From Rodentolepis nana (lineage: Eukaryota; Platyhelminthes; Cestoda; Cyclophyllidea; Hymenolepididae), in NCBI GenBank assembly GCA_900617975.1, contig UZAE01012052.1:1-64000 (forward strand): a DNA stretch of 64,000 bases, written 5' to 3'. Below, one piece after another: positions 26,101 through 34,799 of this stretch. Numbering within the stretch: position 1 is the stretch's first letter; every line of letters starts with the position of its first letter. The translations under genes and the position numbers were made by a program. Under the pieces are notes generated by a model. That model made no database searches and had not been told where the DNA came from. It saw nothing but the letters and a program-made list of their open reading frames with translations.

Positions 26101-29100
26101 ATAAGAGAGAGGCAGTATTCCCGTGTCTTCAATGCAGTAGCTACTGGGACAGTAGTCTTGACAGAGTCACACGTGATGATATTGCAAAGCCTATGACTCA
26201 TGTCCGCAAAAATTAACTCCTCTCTTCCGATTGGGGTGCAATGTGAGAATTTTTCTCCTCCTATTTTCAAATAAGCTGAAACATTTTCATATTTTGCATG
26301 CGCAAAAAGGGGATTGAGTGGAAATCAATTTCCTACTAGGTTGAACCTTGTCGGAACCTTGATTTTATGTTAGCTTATTCACTAAAAAAGGCAAACCGAC
26401 CACCATACCTGAATAAATTTTTCCATCACCTAATGACTAAATCAGTTAGTAACTTAACGTCACAATAACTGCACTATTGAGGCTAACGTTCTACCACATC
26501 TCGTATTTAAGTCTCGTCATTGATACTTGTTATTAGTATTCAGGAACAAATATTATAAATATGGTCTTTAATTCAAAGATTCATTAAAGGGCGAGATTTA
26601 AGTTTTTTTCATTTTTGGCCTCAGAAGAGATGTCAACTAAAGTGGGACCTCAGCAACCACTTCTAACTACTATGACCTGACACTATGTCATATTTCACCA
26701 CTTTTACAGTACTCAGCTTACCTTTACTCTGCCTTTGTGTCTGTCTATCCCTTTTGCATCCTTGAATCACTTTTCTGTTCCCCCTTCTCTCTGTGAATCT
26801 CAAAGCCAGCTAAATGGCTAATGATAACTATCATAAAGCCTGCAATTCGAAATAAATAAATAATAAATATTTGCTGCCACTGGCAGACTAACGATTAGTT
26901 TGGATAGGAATGTGATTGAATCACTAAACCTCTTATTTTACGAATTCCAATTTTTAAAAAAAAATCATAAAATCATCAATTCGTAATGAAGTACGAGGCG
27001 GGTTATGATAAGATGAGAGAATACCTTTTTAAGAAGATTAGTGGCATAGAACTCTACTCACCGCTTCTTAAGGCATATTTCATATCCACGTTGCATTCAT
27101 CCGCATTTATTAAATCATAAAAATTTCGCCCATTTTTGCCTCGTTGTTGAATCTTTGAATTTTTTCGGTTTTTTGTGTGTTTCTATAGCAAGCTTTATTT
27201 GTTTTCAATCTTTTCTCTCCAGGAGATAGACAATTTCATTCAAATTTTCTACCCATATTAGAAAACTGCATTTATTCAAAATCAGGTAAGCGCTTTAAAA
27301 GAAATTAGTTGACATTCATCAAACAAACAAAAATGCCCACCATGGTAATGAATTTAAAAAGAACTAATAAATGAGCTTCCCAAATCAATAATGCTTTCGT
27401 AGACATATTTTTTTCTTTTCGTCTTTACCATTATTAATTTACTTTCCCTTTAGGATATGGATTTATTGATTTCGTTTCAAATGAGGCTGCTCTTGTAGCT
27501 ATGCAGCATATTAAACTTCAAAACTCCAACCAATATGTGAACTTTGCATATGCAAGTTTCTTTGCTTTTATTATGCCTATAGTGAAATTAGGCCTTCAGT
27601 TGACAACATGTCTTTATTTAGGAGTCAGAAAAGGACCCATTGAATGTTTATGTGACGAATATCCCAGAGTCCTGGAGTTCAGATAACGTTGAAACCCTCA
27701 AGCAAATCTTCGCTCCATACGGCAAAATCACCTCTGCCCTTGTCATGACTAGGAGATCGACGAATACCTGTACTGGTGAGTATATCTCGAGGTACCTTAA
27801 GGTCAATTTCCAGATAGAGTTTCTGCTATCTAAATTTTGTGAATCGAAAATAATATGCACCTTTGCCAAGAAGTGGTCAAAATGCAAAAAATATTACCAC
27901 AAACGCATATAGACGCTAGAAAGTGTGGAAGAAAAAAGCTTGTATATGCGGATCTGGTGTAGTTTCAAGTGCTAACTATGATTAGATTATACCTTTTTCA
28001 AGAAAGCGTTTTGCGTTTGTATTTACCGTTATGGTTATTTAAGGTACGTGGATAAGCTGTTGTTGAATGAATTTTCCGAAATTCTTAAATTTGTTAAATT
28101 GGTTTAAACGTATTTTGTTGAAAGTTATAAAACCAAGACGGTTGAAATGCAATTGTTTTAAATAAACTTTCACCAAATTATCTATTAGCAAATAAAGGAG
28201 ACCTCTGACGCGTTTTAATTGGCAATTAACTTCTACATATTCAAAATTTCATAAGGTCATCTGCATAGATGAAGACATTTGAACAAGTATGCAAGCATTC
28301 CTTTCATTGGGACACTGTAAGCTACTAACTGAAAGCATATCCAGTTTTCAAGGATAGTTACGGCTGTTTGGGGAGATCATTTATCTTTTTAATTCAATTT
28401 TAAGTAATGGCTTTTTAAAGGTAGTTTGTAATGCAGATTTTAAATAGATTTAAATAAGGTGCAGCAACAGGGTTCAAAAAGTCAATGCCCAGTCCACTTA
28501 AACAAATGCGAAAGCAAACAAACACAAATGCAGAAGTGTTAAAATATGTTTCTCTGAATTGTTTGAGAGGGCATTACTTATGGCGAAAATTTAGTAGCTT
28601 AGTTTACATATTCCATGATATGAGTTAATTCATTTTTCCTTTGATGTAGCGCGGTAAATTTGATCTTTTGTCATTTAATCTTAAACAAAGCTAGTTTTAT
28701 CACTATTTCGGATAAAATGCGAGTATTTTTTTGTAAAAGGCAATTTATTCAGCTAAAATTAGTTCAAAGTTCTAACACCTTTAATTGAATTACTTGCAAA
28801 AGAGTATTTTTTGCATAGATGTCTCAAACAGGATATATTTTAAAAAAGAGAATTCCTAGCACCAATTTAAAATTTTTCAATCATATTTTTCTTACGTAGT
28901 TCATTAATGAATTGTTTGCGTCAGTTGTTTGTTACTCAAGGTGAAATTTAAATTAAGCAAACCGTAGAAAATACAAATATATTCATTGGCACGACTAAAT
29001 GCGGAACTAGATCAAACACTTTAATCCCATAAGCACATCTAATGACCTCCACATAACCAATAAAAATGAAAATCAAATGACGAGGAGTAAACATCGCATC

Positions 29101-32100
29101 TTTTTTTAAATTAGACTCTTCAACTTGAAAGCATGTGGATATTAATATATCCAAATTACGGAAGAAGGGTTTGTATTATTCTCACTATTAACTCTTCTTC
29201 ATTTTGAATCGCTGTACTACTTATCCTAATGGTTTAGCAATGAAAAAAGGTAGAATATGACAACATATTTAGAGATAAGGTCCCAAGAGTAAACGATAGG
29301 TATCCCAAGGCCATTCGTAAAGGAAACTCGCAGTTACCCACCAATCTTGTTAATCGGAGTTAACAAGTAAGCTTTTCGGCACTAATGGTAAGTCAATTAC
29401 ACATGGGCCTGGAATCTACAGAGATACATTTTGTCCGCTGTGCTACCCATTTTCATATTTAAATGAATTTATTTTGTGAATTAATGCATCCATTTAAATC
29501 TTCCACGGTTTTAGAGTCTAATGTTAACGAATTATTTAGGAACTGGATTTGTGCGTTATCTCACCTCCGAGGAAGCTCAACGTGCAATCGATGGTATAAG
29601 GAAGGCCAAAATCACTCTTCCCGGGGCTAAACGGCCGCTCGAACTCAAATTGGCGGACAGACAACGAGCCCGTGAGCATAAAAGGTGGGTGAAAAATGCG
29701 ATTCTAACGAATTGCTCACTATCTATCCTTCAAATTGAATTATAATATTATTACCTATTGATTATTATCTGCTAATGCAATCCATCTCATGCTGAGTACA
29801 AGGGGTATATTTTGAAAGGGCTTGCAATTTATTATGCGAATTAAATATATAGAGTGTAAATTATCAGCATTTGGAAAATACAAAACTTCTTGATACAAGG
29901 CAATTTTCAATAGATATATTCAACCAAACTCATGATTAAATCAGTTGATTAAATTTGAATAATATGAATTGAGTTATTATTGTTAAAACAGCAATTATGT
30001 GTATTAATTTGTTTTAATAAGTATTGTAGATATTATAAATTTAATATAGAGTAAGCTGTGGGTTTCCATATTAATTACAAAACAATTAAAGTGATGCTTG
30101 AAAAATTCGGAAACAATAATTCTCTCATTCAAGACTTTGAAAAATGATTAAACTACGCATTATGGCCTTTGGTGAAACAAATTTTAGAGTTTCAGTTCCG
30201 TTTTCATAGGCATCTCATGATAAAATGCGTTAAGCATTTCATTGCATTCAACATGATTTGATATTTTCGCAATTTTCAATTCTACATACCATAACTCTTT
30301 CATTAAAATTATAAAGTTGGAGCTTTGAAATAGTTCTGCAATGTAAAACTTTACTTTAAAGACCTTCATTCATCTGCCGAGCTTTCGCAAGAATATTTGT
30401 CTGGGTTTCAGTCCTCTCCTCTCATGATAGTGAAGAGTTTTATTCAGAAATCACGATGATCATTAAACATATGTCAACTGCAAAACTTCGTAGATAATTG
30501 CCAAAACTTGTGCGTGCTAATGTTCTTTCACTTCTACCTGTGACTAAGTCTTATTCTTCGTTAACCTGCTTGCGGGATAACTGTCAATGGCCCAATCTCT
30601 CTCCTCATTGAGTCAATTTTTTGGGAAGGGGGATGGGGTGGGGGGGTGGGGAGTTTGAATGCTAACGATTTTGCAAATTCGGAACACTCGATTTTCCACG
30701 TCAGGAATATGTGCACAAGTTTCCTGTTTCTTCACAAATGATGCAGGCAAATGTCCCAACGTTTTATCCTTCAAACGATTAATTCTATTGAACTGCCTTA
30801 GTTAAAACAGCTTAGAAACAATGGAATTCTGGACATTACTGGTGGAAGAACCCTTATTTGATTTTTATTTTAGTTTTTTTAATGCAATTTCCTCCCTAAT
30901 TTAAATAACTGTAGCGAGTGACATTATGACAGTCCAAATGGCGTTTACGACGGTTTACTGCTGAGAGATTTTATTTGCACACATCTATTTTAATACCTAA
31001 ACGCGTATATATATGTATAAAACCACTCCAGTTCGTGACTTCTAGTTATAATATTCTGCTCATAAAAGAGAGCAATTTTAATGGGCATATTGATTCCAAG
31101 TTTATTAAAATGTTGGCACTTTTTTTCTCCCCAACAGTGAGTCAATTGGATCGGAAAATAACACTCTGCCTCTATTTCAACAATTTATGCGTGAGGACGC
31201 TCAACAACAGTTAACGCAGGCGATAAAGAATCAACAACACCACAAACAAATGGTGGACGACATTTTCAACGCAACTCCCATATCCGATCGAAGTATGTTC
31301 GATCAAGCAAAGATGGCGAACTATGTCAATTCTGGTGCCTCGCTCATGAGTCCAAGCCCCGTGGATATAACACCAAAGTCCAGCGATGAGATTTCAGCTA
31401 CTGCGCCTTCACAACTAACAGCTCCAGCAGTTATGCCGGTTAGTTAATTTTCAGCTTATTTGGTGGGAGTGAAGCGTTACTTTTCATGAAATTGTTCAGA
31501 ATTGGCTGGTGGCCTACAGAGGGAAATGGAGAAGACCCACAGACAAGGTTGGAGCTTTAGAGATACTGGAAAGCCAGAAGCCAACTAATTGACTAATATT
31601 ACTAAGCGGTTTACCTTTTGAAAGGGAGCTAATTTCAGGATGGCGTTTGATGAAGGGTGTGGATGTGACTGTGATGCGTATGGGACATCAAATAGTGGAG
31701 TTATTTTTTATTTTTCTTATTTTAATAGGTTTCTCCAGCTGTTGCCGCAGCCACGGCACTTGCCTCTCCATTATATCAATTTCATTGTTTTCCATGGATA
31801 CAACAGGACCACACGACCGCGCCACATGCAAACCCCCAGGCAGCAGCTGCCTACCTTCACTCTCAATTGGCGGCAGCAGCCCAAAAGGCTAATCCAGCGG
31901 CTACCGCTACCCCTCTGGATCTTCACTCACTAGCTGCTGTCTATCAGATGGCTGGTCTAGGAGTCCTCAACTACGGTGCCACGGCTCCCGCTCAATCGTT
32001 CGATATGATTCTTCCTTTGCTTAATGGCCAGCTCAATGGCCATCCGATTGATGGTAAGTTGTCCGCCACGTTTCAGCACATCCAGGGTATTGATCGAGGG

Positions 32101-33698
32101 AATAGACAAGTTGAGATGAGATTTTTAAGTACAATCAAAACTTTTGAGCTAATTTAATTTCAACTGCAGACTTTCTTAAGCCATATGAGATATCTAAAGC
32201 TTTATGTAGAAACTCAGTATAAATATGACATATAGGTGTGAAACAGTCAAGAATATTGTCCGCTGTGCTTCAAGACAGGAGAATTTGGAACACAGTGATA
32301 TGTCGCAGGCGATTCTCGAAGCAGAAGTCACCTTTTATAATGAAATATGTGGATACTTTGGTAGATATTTGGCTTAAGAGAACGCAGCTTGTGGCGAGAC
32401 AGAATTACGAATCTATGTTCGCACATAGAGTCACAACTAAGTCCTTCTATTTCAAGTTGCCAAGGAAAGTAGCGTTTAGTTTAAAAATAAACACGGAATG
32501 TCTGATTCGTACAAACTGATGTAGCTTATTTTTGAAATACAGGTAGGTGTGTCCTTAACAAGGAGGGGGGGGATTTGGTAATCAATAAGTTTAAAATCGC
32601 TATAATAATGGTATCACATGAACAGAGTACGATTTCATGATAATCGAACAAACTAACAGAAAATAAAATTTTGAGTTAAAACTGTCACTTTGATTGCTAG
32701 AAATCTAAATTTGAAATAAAAACGCCTTTCAATTCATCTTAAAGAAGAAAATTTAATTAAAAGTATATTTTTATCCCTATTGCATTTTTTCCCTCGATAA
32801 AGTTTTGCCTTCTCAAAATTTCGAATAAAACAATGAAAGCAACCGTTTAGTAGACACTTAAAATCACAAACAAGGACTTGTCTCAATCCAGGGAGCAAAC
32901 TTTGAAATTTTAATTTAATAAATACAGTCAGTCTGAATCCTAAAATTAGAAAATTTGGAATTTTTATACATTGGCGTTGCTTCCTGTATCTTTTTGAAAC
33001 AATTCCATTCCACCATTTGTTGAACTTGTTCCTATTCATAGTCATTTGGTCGCCAACATAAATGTTGTGGCATTTTTGTTTGCATTACTGTGGGCAATAA
33101 TAAGTATAGTGCACTTCAACTAGTTAAATTTAAATAAATTGTGGAAATAAGTGTAGCACGAAAATTTCATTGGAATTCTCTCCAAGAAATCTGATAATGC
33201 ATACCTTCACTCGGGTGCAGTTATAATTTGAGCAAAAATTTAAAGCCGAGTTCGGTTGAAGAAGGAGCAGAAAGAGGAAGAGGATCATCTATAAATGCGC
33301 ATGCATTCCTATCACGCAAACTTGCGACATCTGTTCCGAATTTGTGCATTTTTAATGCTTCAGAAAGTTGTAGCGAGCTTGCAGAAAGAAATTTTGATAT
33401 TACAACGATTGCAACGAACTATGAGAACCGAATGGAAGACTGGGGGGGGGGGGGGGAAGGGGGGGNGAGGGAAGTGGGGTTGGGGGGGGGGGAGGATAAT
33501 TAATGCATTTGCACGTAATCTTCAGAATAACAGAATTAAAATTAACAGGCGAATTTTAATAAATGCTATTATTGTAACTAAAAACGTTATATTGTTAAGC
33601 TGTTATTTTATTGTTTACTGCATTATTTTCCAGCTGCCAATCTATATCCCTTCGGATTGAATCAATCTGTGTGGCCTAAAGCGTGTTTCTACGGATAA
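19911..33698 (+). CDS. shep/RBMS-like: Tandem-RRM RNA-binding protein, RBMS/alan-shepard type, nine exons
   Basis: Proposed join: 19911-20190, 21869-22338, 24333-24462, 27454-27536, 27622-27775, 29540-29684, 31138-31438, 31729-32053, 33634-33698. All introns are GT-AG, every junction keeps phase, and the sum is 1953 nt (650 residues plus stop). RRM1 is at about residues 255-321, with RNP2 LYIRGL and RNP1 GYGFIDF. RRM2 is at about 328-413, with RNP2 VYVTNI and RNP1 GTGFVRY. The N-terminal 250 residues are Ser/Thr/Pro-rich with basic clusters; the C-terminus is Gln- then Ala-rich. In this family, paired RRMs bind single-stranded or AU-rich RNA and act in post-transcriptional control. Placement with RBMS/shep rests on NLYIRGL, the linker EKDPLNVY before RRM2 (RBMS has a similar DPTNLY), and the basic segment after RRM2. 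ELAV/Sxl-type is the alternative. RRM identity is near certain, subfamily moderately so. The 5' end is least sure: the ATG follows AG directly, so it may be an internal exon with further exons upstream. Confidence 0.82.
20191..21868 (+). other. Intron 1 of the RRM gene
   Basis: About 1.7 kb, phase 1, GTGAGT to TGCAG. AT-rich; no recognised gene or retroposon copy inside. Confidence 0.75.
21869..22338 (+). CDS. Exon 2 of the RRM gene: Ser/Thr/Pro-rich N-terminal region
   Basis: Acceptor TTTCACTGCAG ends at 21868 and donor AAG|GTGAAT begins at 22339. It enters in phase 1 and leaves in phase 0. It encodes residues 94-250, a low-complexity Ser/Pro/Thr/Asn stretch ending in a basic Ser-Arg-Lys cluster (SRSKTASRSKK). 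No folded domain is visible. The G+C content and codon pattern differ clearly from the surrounding AT-rich introns, which supports coding status. An antisense open frame here (22053-22316) is a shadow of this exon. Confidence 0.78.
22339..24332 (+). other. Intron 2 of the RRM gene
   Basis: About 2 kb between donor GTGAAT and acceptor TTTCAG. Apart from the antisense frame at 22719-22952 it is AT-rich with no recognised repeat copy or coding exon. Confidence 0.75.
22719..22952 (-). CDS. Hypothetical antisense coding exon in intron 2 of the RRM gene
   Basis: An ATG-initiated frame of 77 codons runs opposite to the host gene. The product starts MDAQLSPKVERKLLKSRR and ends HLLPQSDLKT, with a charged, helix-prone N-terminal half. 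The residue mix (few Cys or Phe, many charged residues) is unlike the Phe/Ile/Asn-rich translations of surrounding AT-rich DNA. Just upstream of the ATG on the minus strand is TTTGATTGCAG, a good splice acceptor, so this may be the second exon of a small nested gene. I recognise no family. No convincing polyadenylation signal was identified. Confidence 0.33.
   Translation of the reverse strand: MDAQLSPKVERKLLKSRRNEILEAIIDSSLVKYRMTPHLLPHPKQFAFSEREFNLQDLNETNRRLCGHLLPQSDLKT
24333..24462 (+). CDS. Exon 3 of the RRM gene: first half of RRM1
   Basis: Acceptor GCTATTTCAG ends at 24332; donor GAAG|GTAATT begins at 24463. It starts in phase 0 with HSSRTNLYIRGLP, where LYIRGL is RNP2 of RRM1. It then encodes the first helix (SENDLVSLV) and the second strand (RSVKLVVNND). 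It ends in phase 1, so that the split codon restores Gly at the start of GYGFIDF. The segment between helix 1 and RNP1 is short for an RRM, with a compact loop. Confidence 0.9.
24463..27453 (+). other. Intron 3 of the RRM gene, splitting RRM1
   Basis: About 3 kb, phase 1. It carries one 5'-truncated SINE-like copy (about 26659-26863, same strand as the gene). A GC-richer patch at about 26000-26270 has an open antisense frame with no recognised product. The rest is AT-rich and unassigned. Confidence 0.8.
26659..26863 (+). mobile_element. SINE-like retroposon, copy 7, 5'-truncated, in intron 3
   Basis: It starts within the ACTTCTGACTTC-type segment (here ACTTCTAACTACTATGACC) and runs through GTCATATTTCACCAC, TTTGTGTCTGTCTATCC, GCTAATGATAACTATC and tail GAAATAAATAAATAA. 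The head is absent. It lies in the same orientation as the RRM gene. Confidence 0.82.
27454..27536 (+). CDS. Exon 4 of the RRM gene: second half of RRM1
   Basis: Acceptor TTCCCTTTAG ends at 27453. The exon completes Gly294 and gives RNP1 GYGFIDF followed by the second helix (NEAALVAMQHI) and KLQNSNQY. The donor chosen is TAT|GTGAAC at 27537, because it is the one that leaves phase 0 to match exon 5. A GTTTCT site at 27556 would break the frame. The donor is weak and the following intron is only 85 nt. Confidence 0.85.
27537..27621 (+). other. 85-nt intron 4 between the two RRM halves of the gene
   Basis: Short, phase 0, GTGAAC to TATTTAG. It contains no stop codon in the exon 4 frame. Because 85 is not a multiple of three, retention would read through and stop out of frame in exon 5 at 27684-27686. 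Confidence 0.8.
27622..27775 (+). CDS. Exon 5 of the RRM gene: inter-RRM linker and start of RRM2
   Basis: Acceptor TCTTTATTTAG ends at 27621; strong donor CTG|GTGAGT begins at 27776. In phase 0 it reads ESEKDPLNVYVTNIPESW, so RNP2 of RRM2 is VYVTNI. Helix 1 (ETLKQIFAPYGKI) and strand 2 (TSALVMTRR) follow. It ends in phase 1 inside the loop before RNP1. The EKDPLNVY linker is the best family marker here, resembling the linker before RRM2 in RBMS proteins. Confidence 0.92.
27776..29539 (+). other. Intron 5 of the RRM gene, splitting RRM2
   Basis: About 1.8 kb, phase 1. AT-rich; nothing recognised inside. Confidence 0.8.
29540..29684 (+). CDS. Exon 6 of the RRM gene: end of RRM2
   Basis: Acceptor GAATTATTTAG ends at 29539; donor AAAAG|GTGGGT begins at 29685. 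The split Gly codon starts RNP1 (GTGFVRY), followed by helix 2 (SEEAQRAIDGI), an insertion typical of this class (KAKITLPGAKRP) and the last strand (LELKLAD). A basic tail QRAREHKR follows. It ends in phase 2; AG plus T from exon 7 encodes Ser421. Confidence 0.92.
29685..31137 (+). other. Intron 6 of the RRM gene
   Basis: About 1.45 kb, phase 2. It contains a G-run block at 30623-30652 on the coding strand; otherwise AT-rich. Confidence 0.8.
30623..30652 (+). repeat. G-run block, G-quadruplex-like, in intron 6
   Basis: Five runs of three or more G separated by 1-2 bases on the coding strand of the RRM gene (GGG, GGGGG, GGGG, GGGGGGG, GGGG). It meets the usual quadruplex pattern in pre-mRNA. 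Confidence 0.7.
31138..31438 (+). CDS. Exon 7 of the RRM gene: Gln-rich region after RRM2
   Basis: Acceptor CTCCCCAACAG ends at 31137; donor CCG|GTTAGT begins at 31439. It encodes residues 422-521. A Gln/His-rich stretch (DAQQQLTQAIKNQQHHKQ) is followed by a Ser/Pro/Ala-rich disordered segment. No domain is recognised. It leaves in phase 0, matching exon 8. If the donor is not used, the frame stops four bases into the intron sequence (reading Val-Ser-stop). Confidence 0.82.
31439..31728 (+). other. Intron 7 of the RRM gene
   Basis: 290 nt, phase 0, GTTAGT to TTTTAATAG. No feature inside. Confidence 0.78.
31729..32053 (+). CDS. Exon 8 of the RRM gene: Ala-rich C-terminal region
   Basis: Acceptor TATTTTAATAG ends at 31728; strong donor GATG|GTAAGT begins at 32054. 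It encodes residues 522-629, rich in Ala, Gln and His (SPAVAAATALASP; AAAAYLHSQLAAAAQ), then a hydrophobic stretch around LAAVYQMAGLGVLNYG and the LNGQLNGHPID end. Ala/Gln/Tyr-rich C-termini are usual in RBMS/shep proteins. The exon is GC-richer than its flanks. It ends in phase 1. Confidence 0.82.
32054..33633 (+). other. Intron 8 of the RRM gene
   Basis: About 1.6 kb, phase 1, GTAAGT to TTTTCCAG. It contains the N-interrupted G tract at 33442-33494. An open frame at 32238-32519 has no recognisable product. Confidence 0.6.
33442..33494 (+). repeat. Interrupted poly(G) tract with one N, in intron 8
   Basis: Runs of 15, 9 (across AA and N) and 11 G. The single undetermined base at 33466 shows the assembly was uncertain, so the true length may differ. 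Open frames across it are low-complexity artefacts. Confidence 0.9.
33634..33698 (+). CDS. Exon 9 (probable last coding exon) of the RRM gene
   Basis: Acceptor CATTATTTTCCAG ends at 33633. CT completes an Ala codon in the phase left by exon 8. The frame then reads NLYPFGLNQSVWPKACFYG and stops at TAA 33696-33698. Phase match, a good acceptor and aromatic, protein-like content support it. The short length leaves room for error, and a second phase-compatible acceptor exists at 33879. Confidence 0.6.
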
Positions 33699-33879
33699 GA
33701 GAACATGCTCTGATGATGATACTTTCAACACTGCAGAATAATCTTTGATTTCTTCAATGTTTCTTGAACTCATTAATTCCTTCTCTACAACTCCTCACTT
33801 AACTTTTCAACATAATCCAAAATGAAAGTTACCAATGATTGATCTCCGTCTTTTTTCCATTCCCTCCCTCCCCCCATAG

Positions 33880-33914
33880 AATTGGACTTGAAAGTGATCT
33901 TATTTTGCGTTTAA
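33880..33914 (+). CDS. Possible alternative last exon of the RRM gene
   Basis: A pyrimidine-rich tract and CCCCATAG acceptor end at 33879. Used instead of the 33634 acceptor, exon 8 would continue in phase as ELDLKVILFCV and stop at TAA 33912-33914. The tail is short and not protein-like in an obvious way, so this may be chance. Confidence 0.2.
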
Positions 33915-34299
33915 TCAATGCAATTTGGCTATATCAGCTGCAAAATCAAAGCCCATGCGACCAGATTGAGAGATTTAAATTGGCTACACTCAACTGCTCA
34001 ATACCAAATACTTGCAATACATATGCCCAAGAATATCTATGCACACCAAGGTATTCTTAAAATGTGAGGAAGAAAAGTCGCACAAAACTGAAAATATTAT
34101 AGTAGCCGCCTCTGTCCTTCTTGAAAATGAAACAAATTCGAAACTCTTTTCTTCATCGCTTCTGTGTGTTTGATTGAGTTTGCAAAAATGTCAAAGAGAA
34201 AATCATCATCTGCTAAGTAAATTTTTCACTTGATCATAACTTCATTCATAGTTGACTCAATTTCATTTCACTGTAAAGGGTGGTTTGCGCAAGAGGAAC

Positions 34300-34562
34300 C
34301 GTTCTAAACAGCCTGTCGTAGCAACTGGAATAAAATGCACTTTGCTTCCTCTCTCCCTCCCTCTCTCCGCAATGCCCGCCCGTCCGCCTCCCTCGTCTTC
34401 TTCTCTACTATCACTCTTGCTTGCAGATTTCTCTCTTCTAAAGCCGCTCCGCCTTTCCTGCCTGAATACCACTGGTTCTTCATGCAGAGATAAACCTTGG
34501 TTATTTGCCTCCTTCTTGATAGCACTTTTTCTTTTCCTCTTTCTTCTCAGCCACCGCCTCCT
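34300..34562 (+). other. GC-elevated, pyrimidine-rich block downstream of the RRM gene
   Basis: CT-rich with several CCTCCC/CTCTCC motifs. It includes two pyrimidine-plus-CAG strings that look like acceptors (CTTGCTTGCAG, GGTTCTTCATGCAG) and an AATAAA near 34329. It could be 3' UTR of the RRM gene or an alternative exon region. No protein recognised on either strand. Confidence 0.3.
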
Positions 34563-34594
34563 CCCCAACCCCCCCCCCCCCCCCCCCCCCTTTN

Positions 34595-34626
<32 letters not shown>

Positions 34627-34628
34627 AC
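34563..34628 (+). repeat. Poly(C) tract with one N
   Basis: Two C runs of more than 20 separated by TTTN (N at 34594). Inverse in strand sense to the G tract 1.1 kb upstream. Length is unreliable. Confidence 0.9.
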
Positions 34629-34700
34629 CGCTCTTTCTCTTCCTCATCATAGGACTGATTTGTCTTCAATTTTTCACCACTAATTTTGTAAATGCTTCCT

Positions 34701-34730
34701 TAAGTAAGAAAGTAAGTAAGTAAGTAAGTA
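34701..34730 (+). repeat. (AAGT)n microsatellite
   Basis: About seven tetranucleotide units, one imperfect. Confidence 0.9.
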
Positions 34731-34784
34731 GACATACATTGTTTTTTTCTTAAATCCACATTGCAACAGAAGTTGCTAAAATGA

Positions 34785-34799
34785 TGTGTGTGTGTGTGT
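34785..34799 (+). repeat. (TG)n microsatellite
   Basis: Seven TG units. Confidence 0.85.

Noticed and set aside
26070..26270. 66-codon minus-strand frame in intron 3
   Set aside because: GC-richer than its surroundings but no splice acceptor or family signature found.
24333..29684. Classification of the RRM gene as ELAV/Hu or Sex-lethal
   Set aside because: RRM2 GTGFVRY and EEAQRAI resemble Sxl. However, NLYIRGL in RRM1, the EKDPLNVY linker, and the absence so far of a third RRM fit RBMS/shep better. Kept as the alternative.
32238..32519. 93-codon + strand frame in intron 8
   Set aside because: Not phase-joined to exon 8 by any good acceptor; composition looks random.
33228..33660. Two + strand frames across the G tract
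   Set aside because: Gly/Trp runs come from homopolymer G with an undetermined base; not coding.
34252..34683. 143-codon Pro-rich frame and its antisense Gly-rich partner
   Set aside because: Dominated by the poly(C) tract and CT-rich DNA; no start or splice support.
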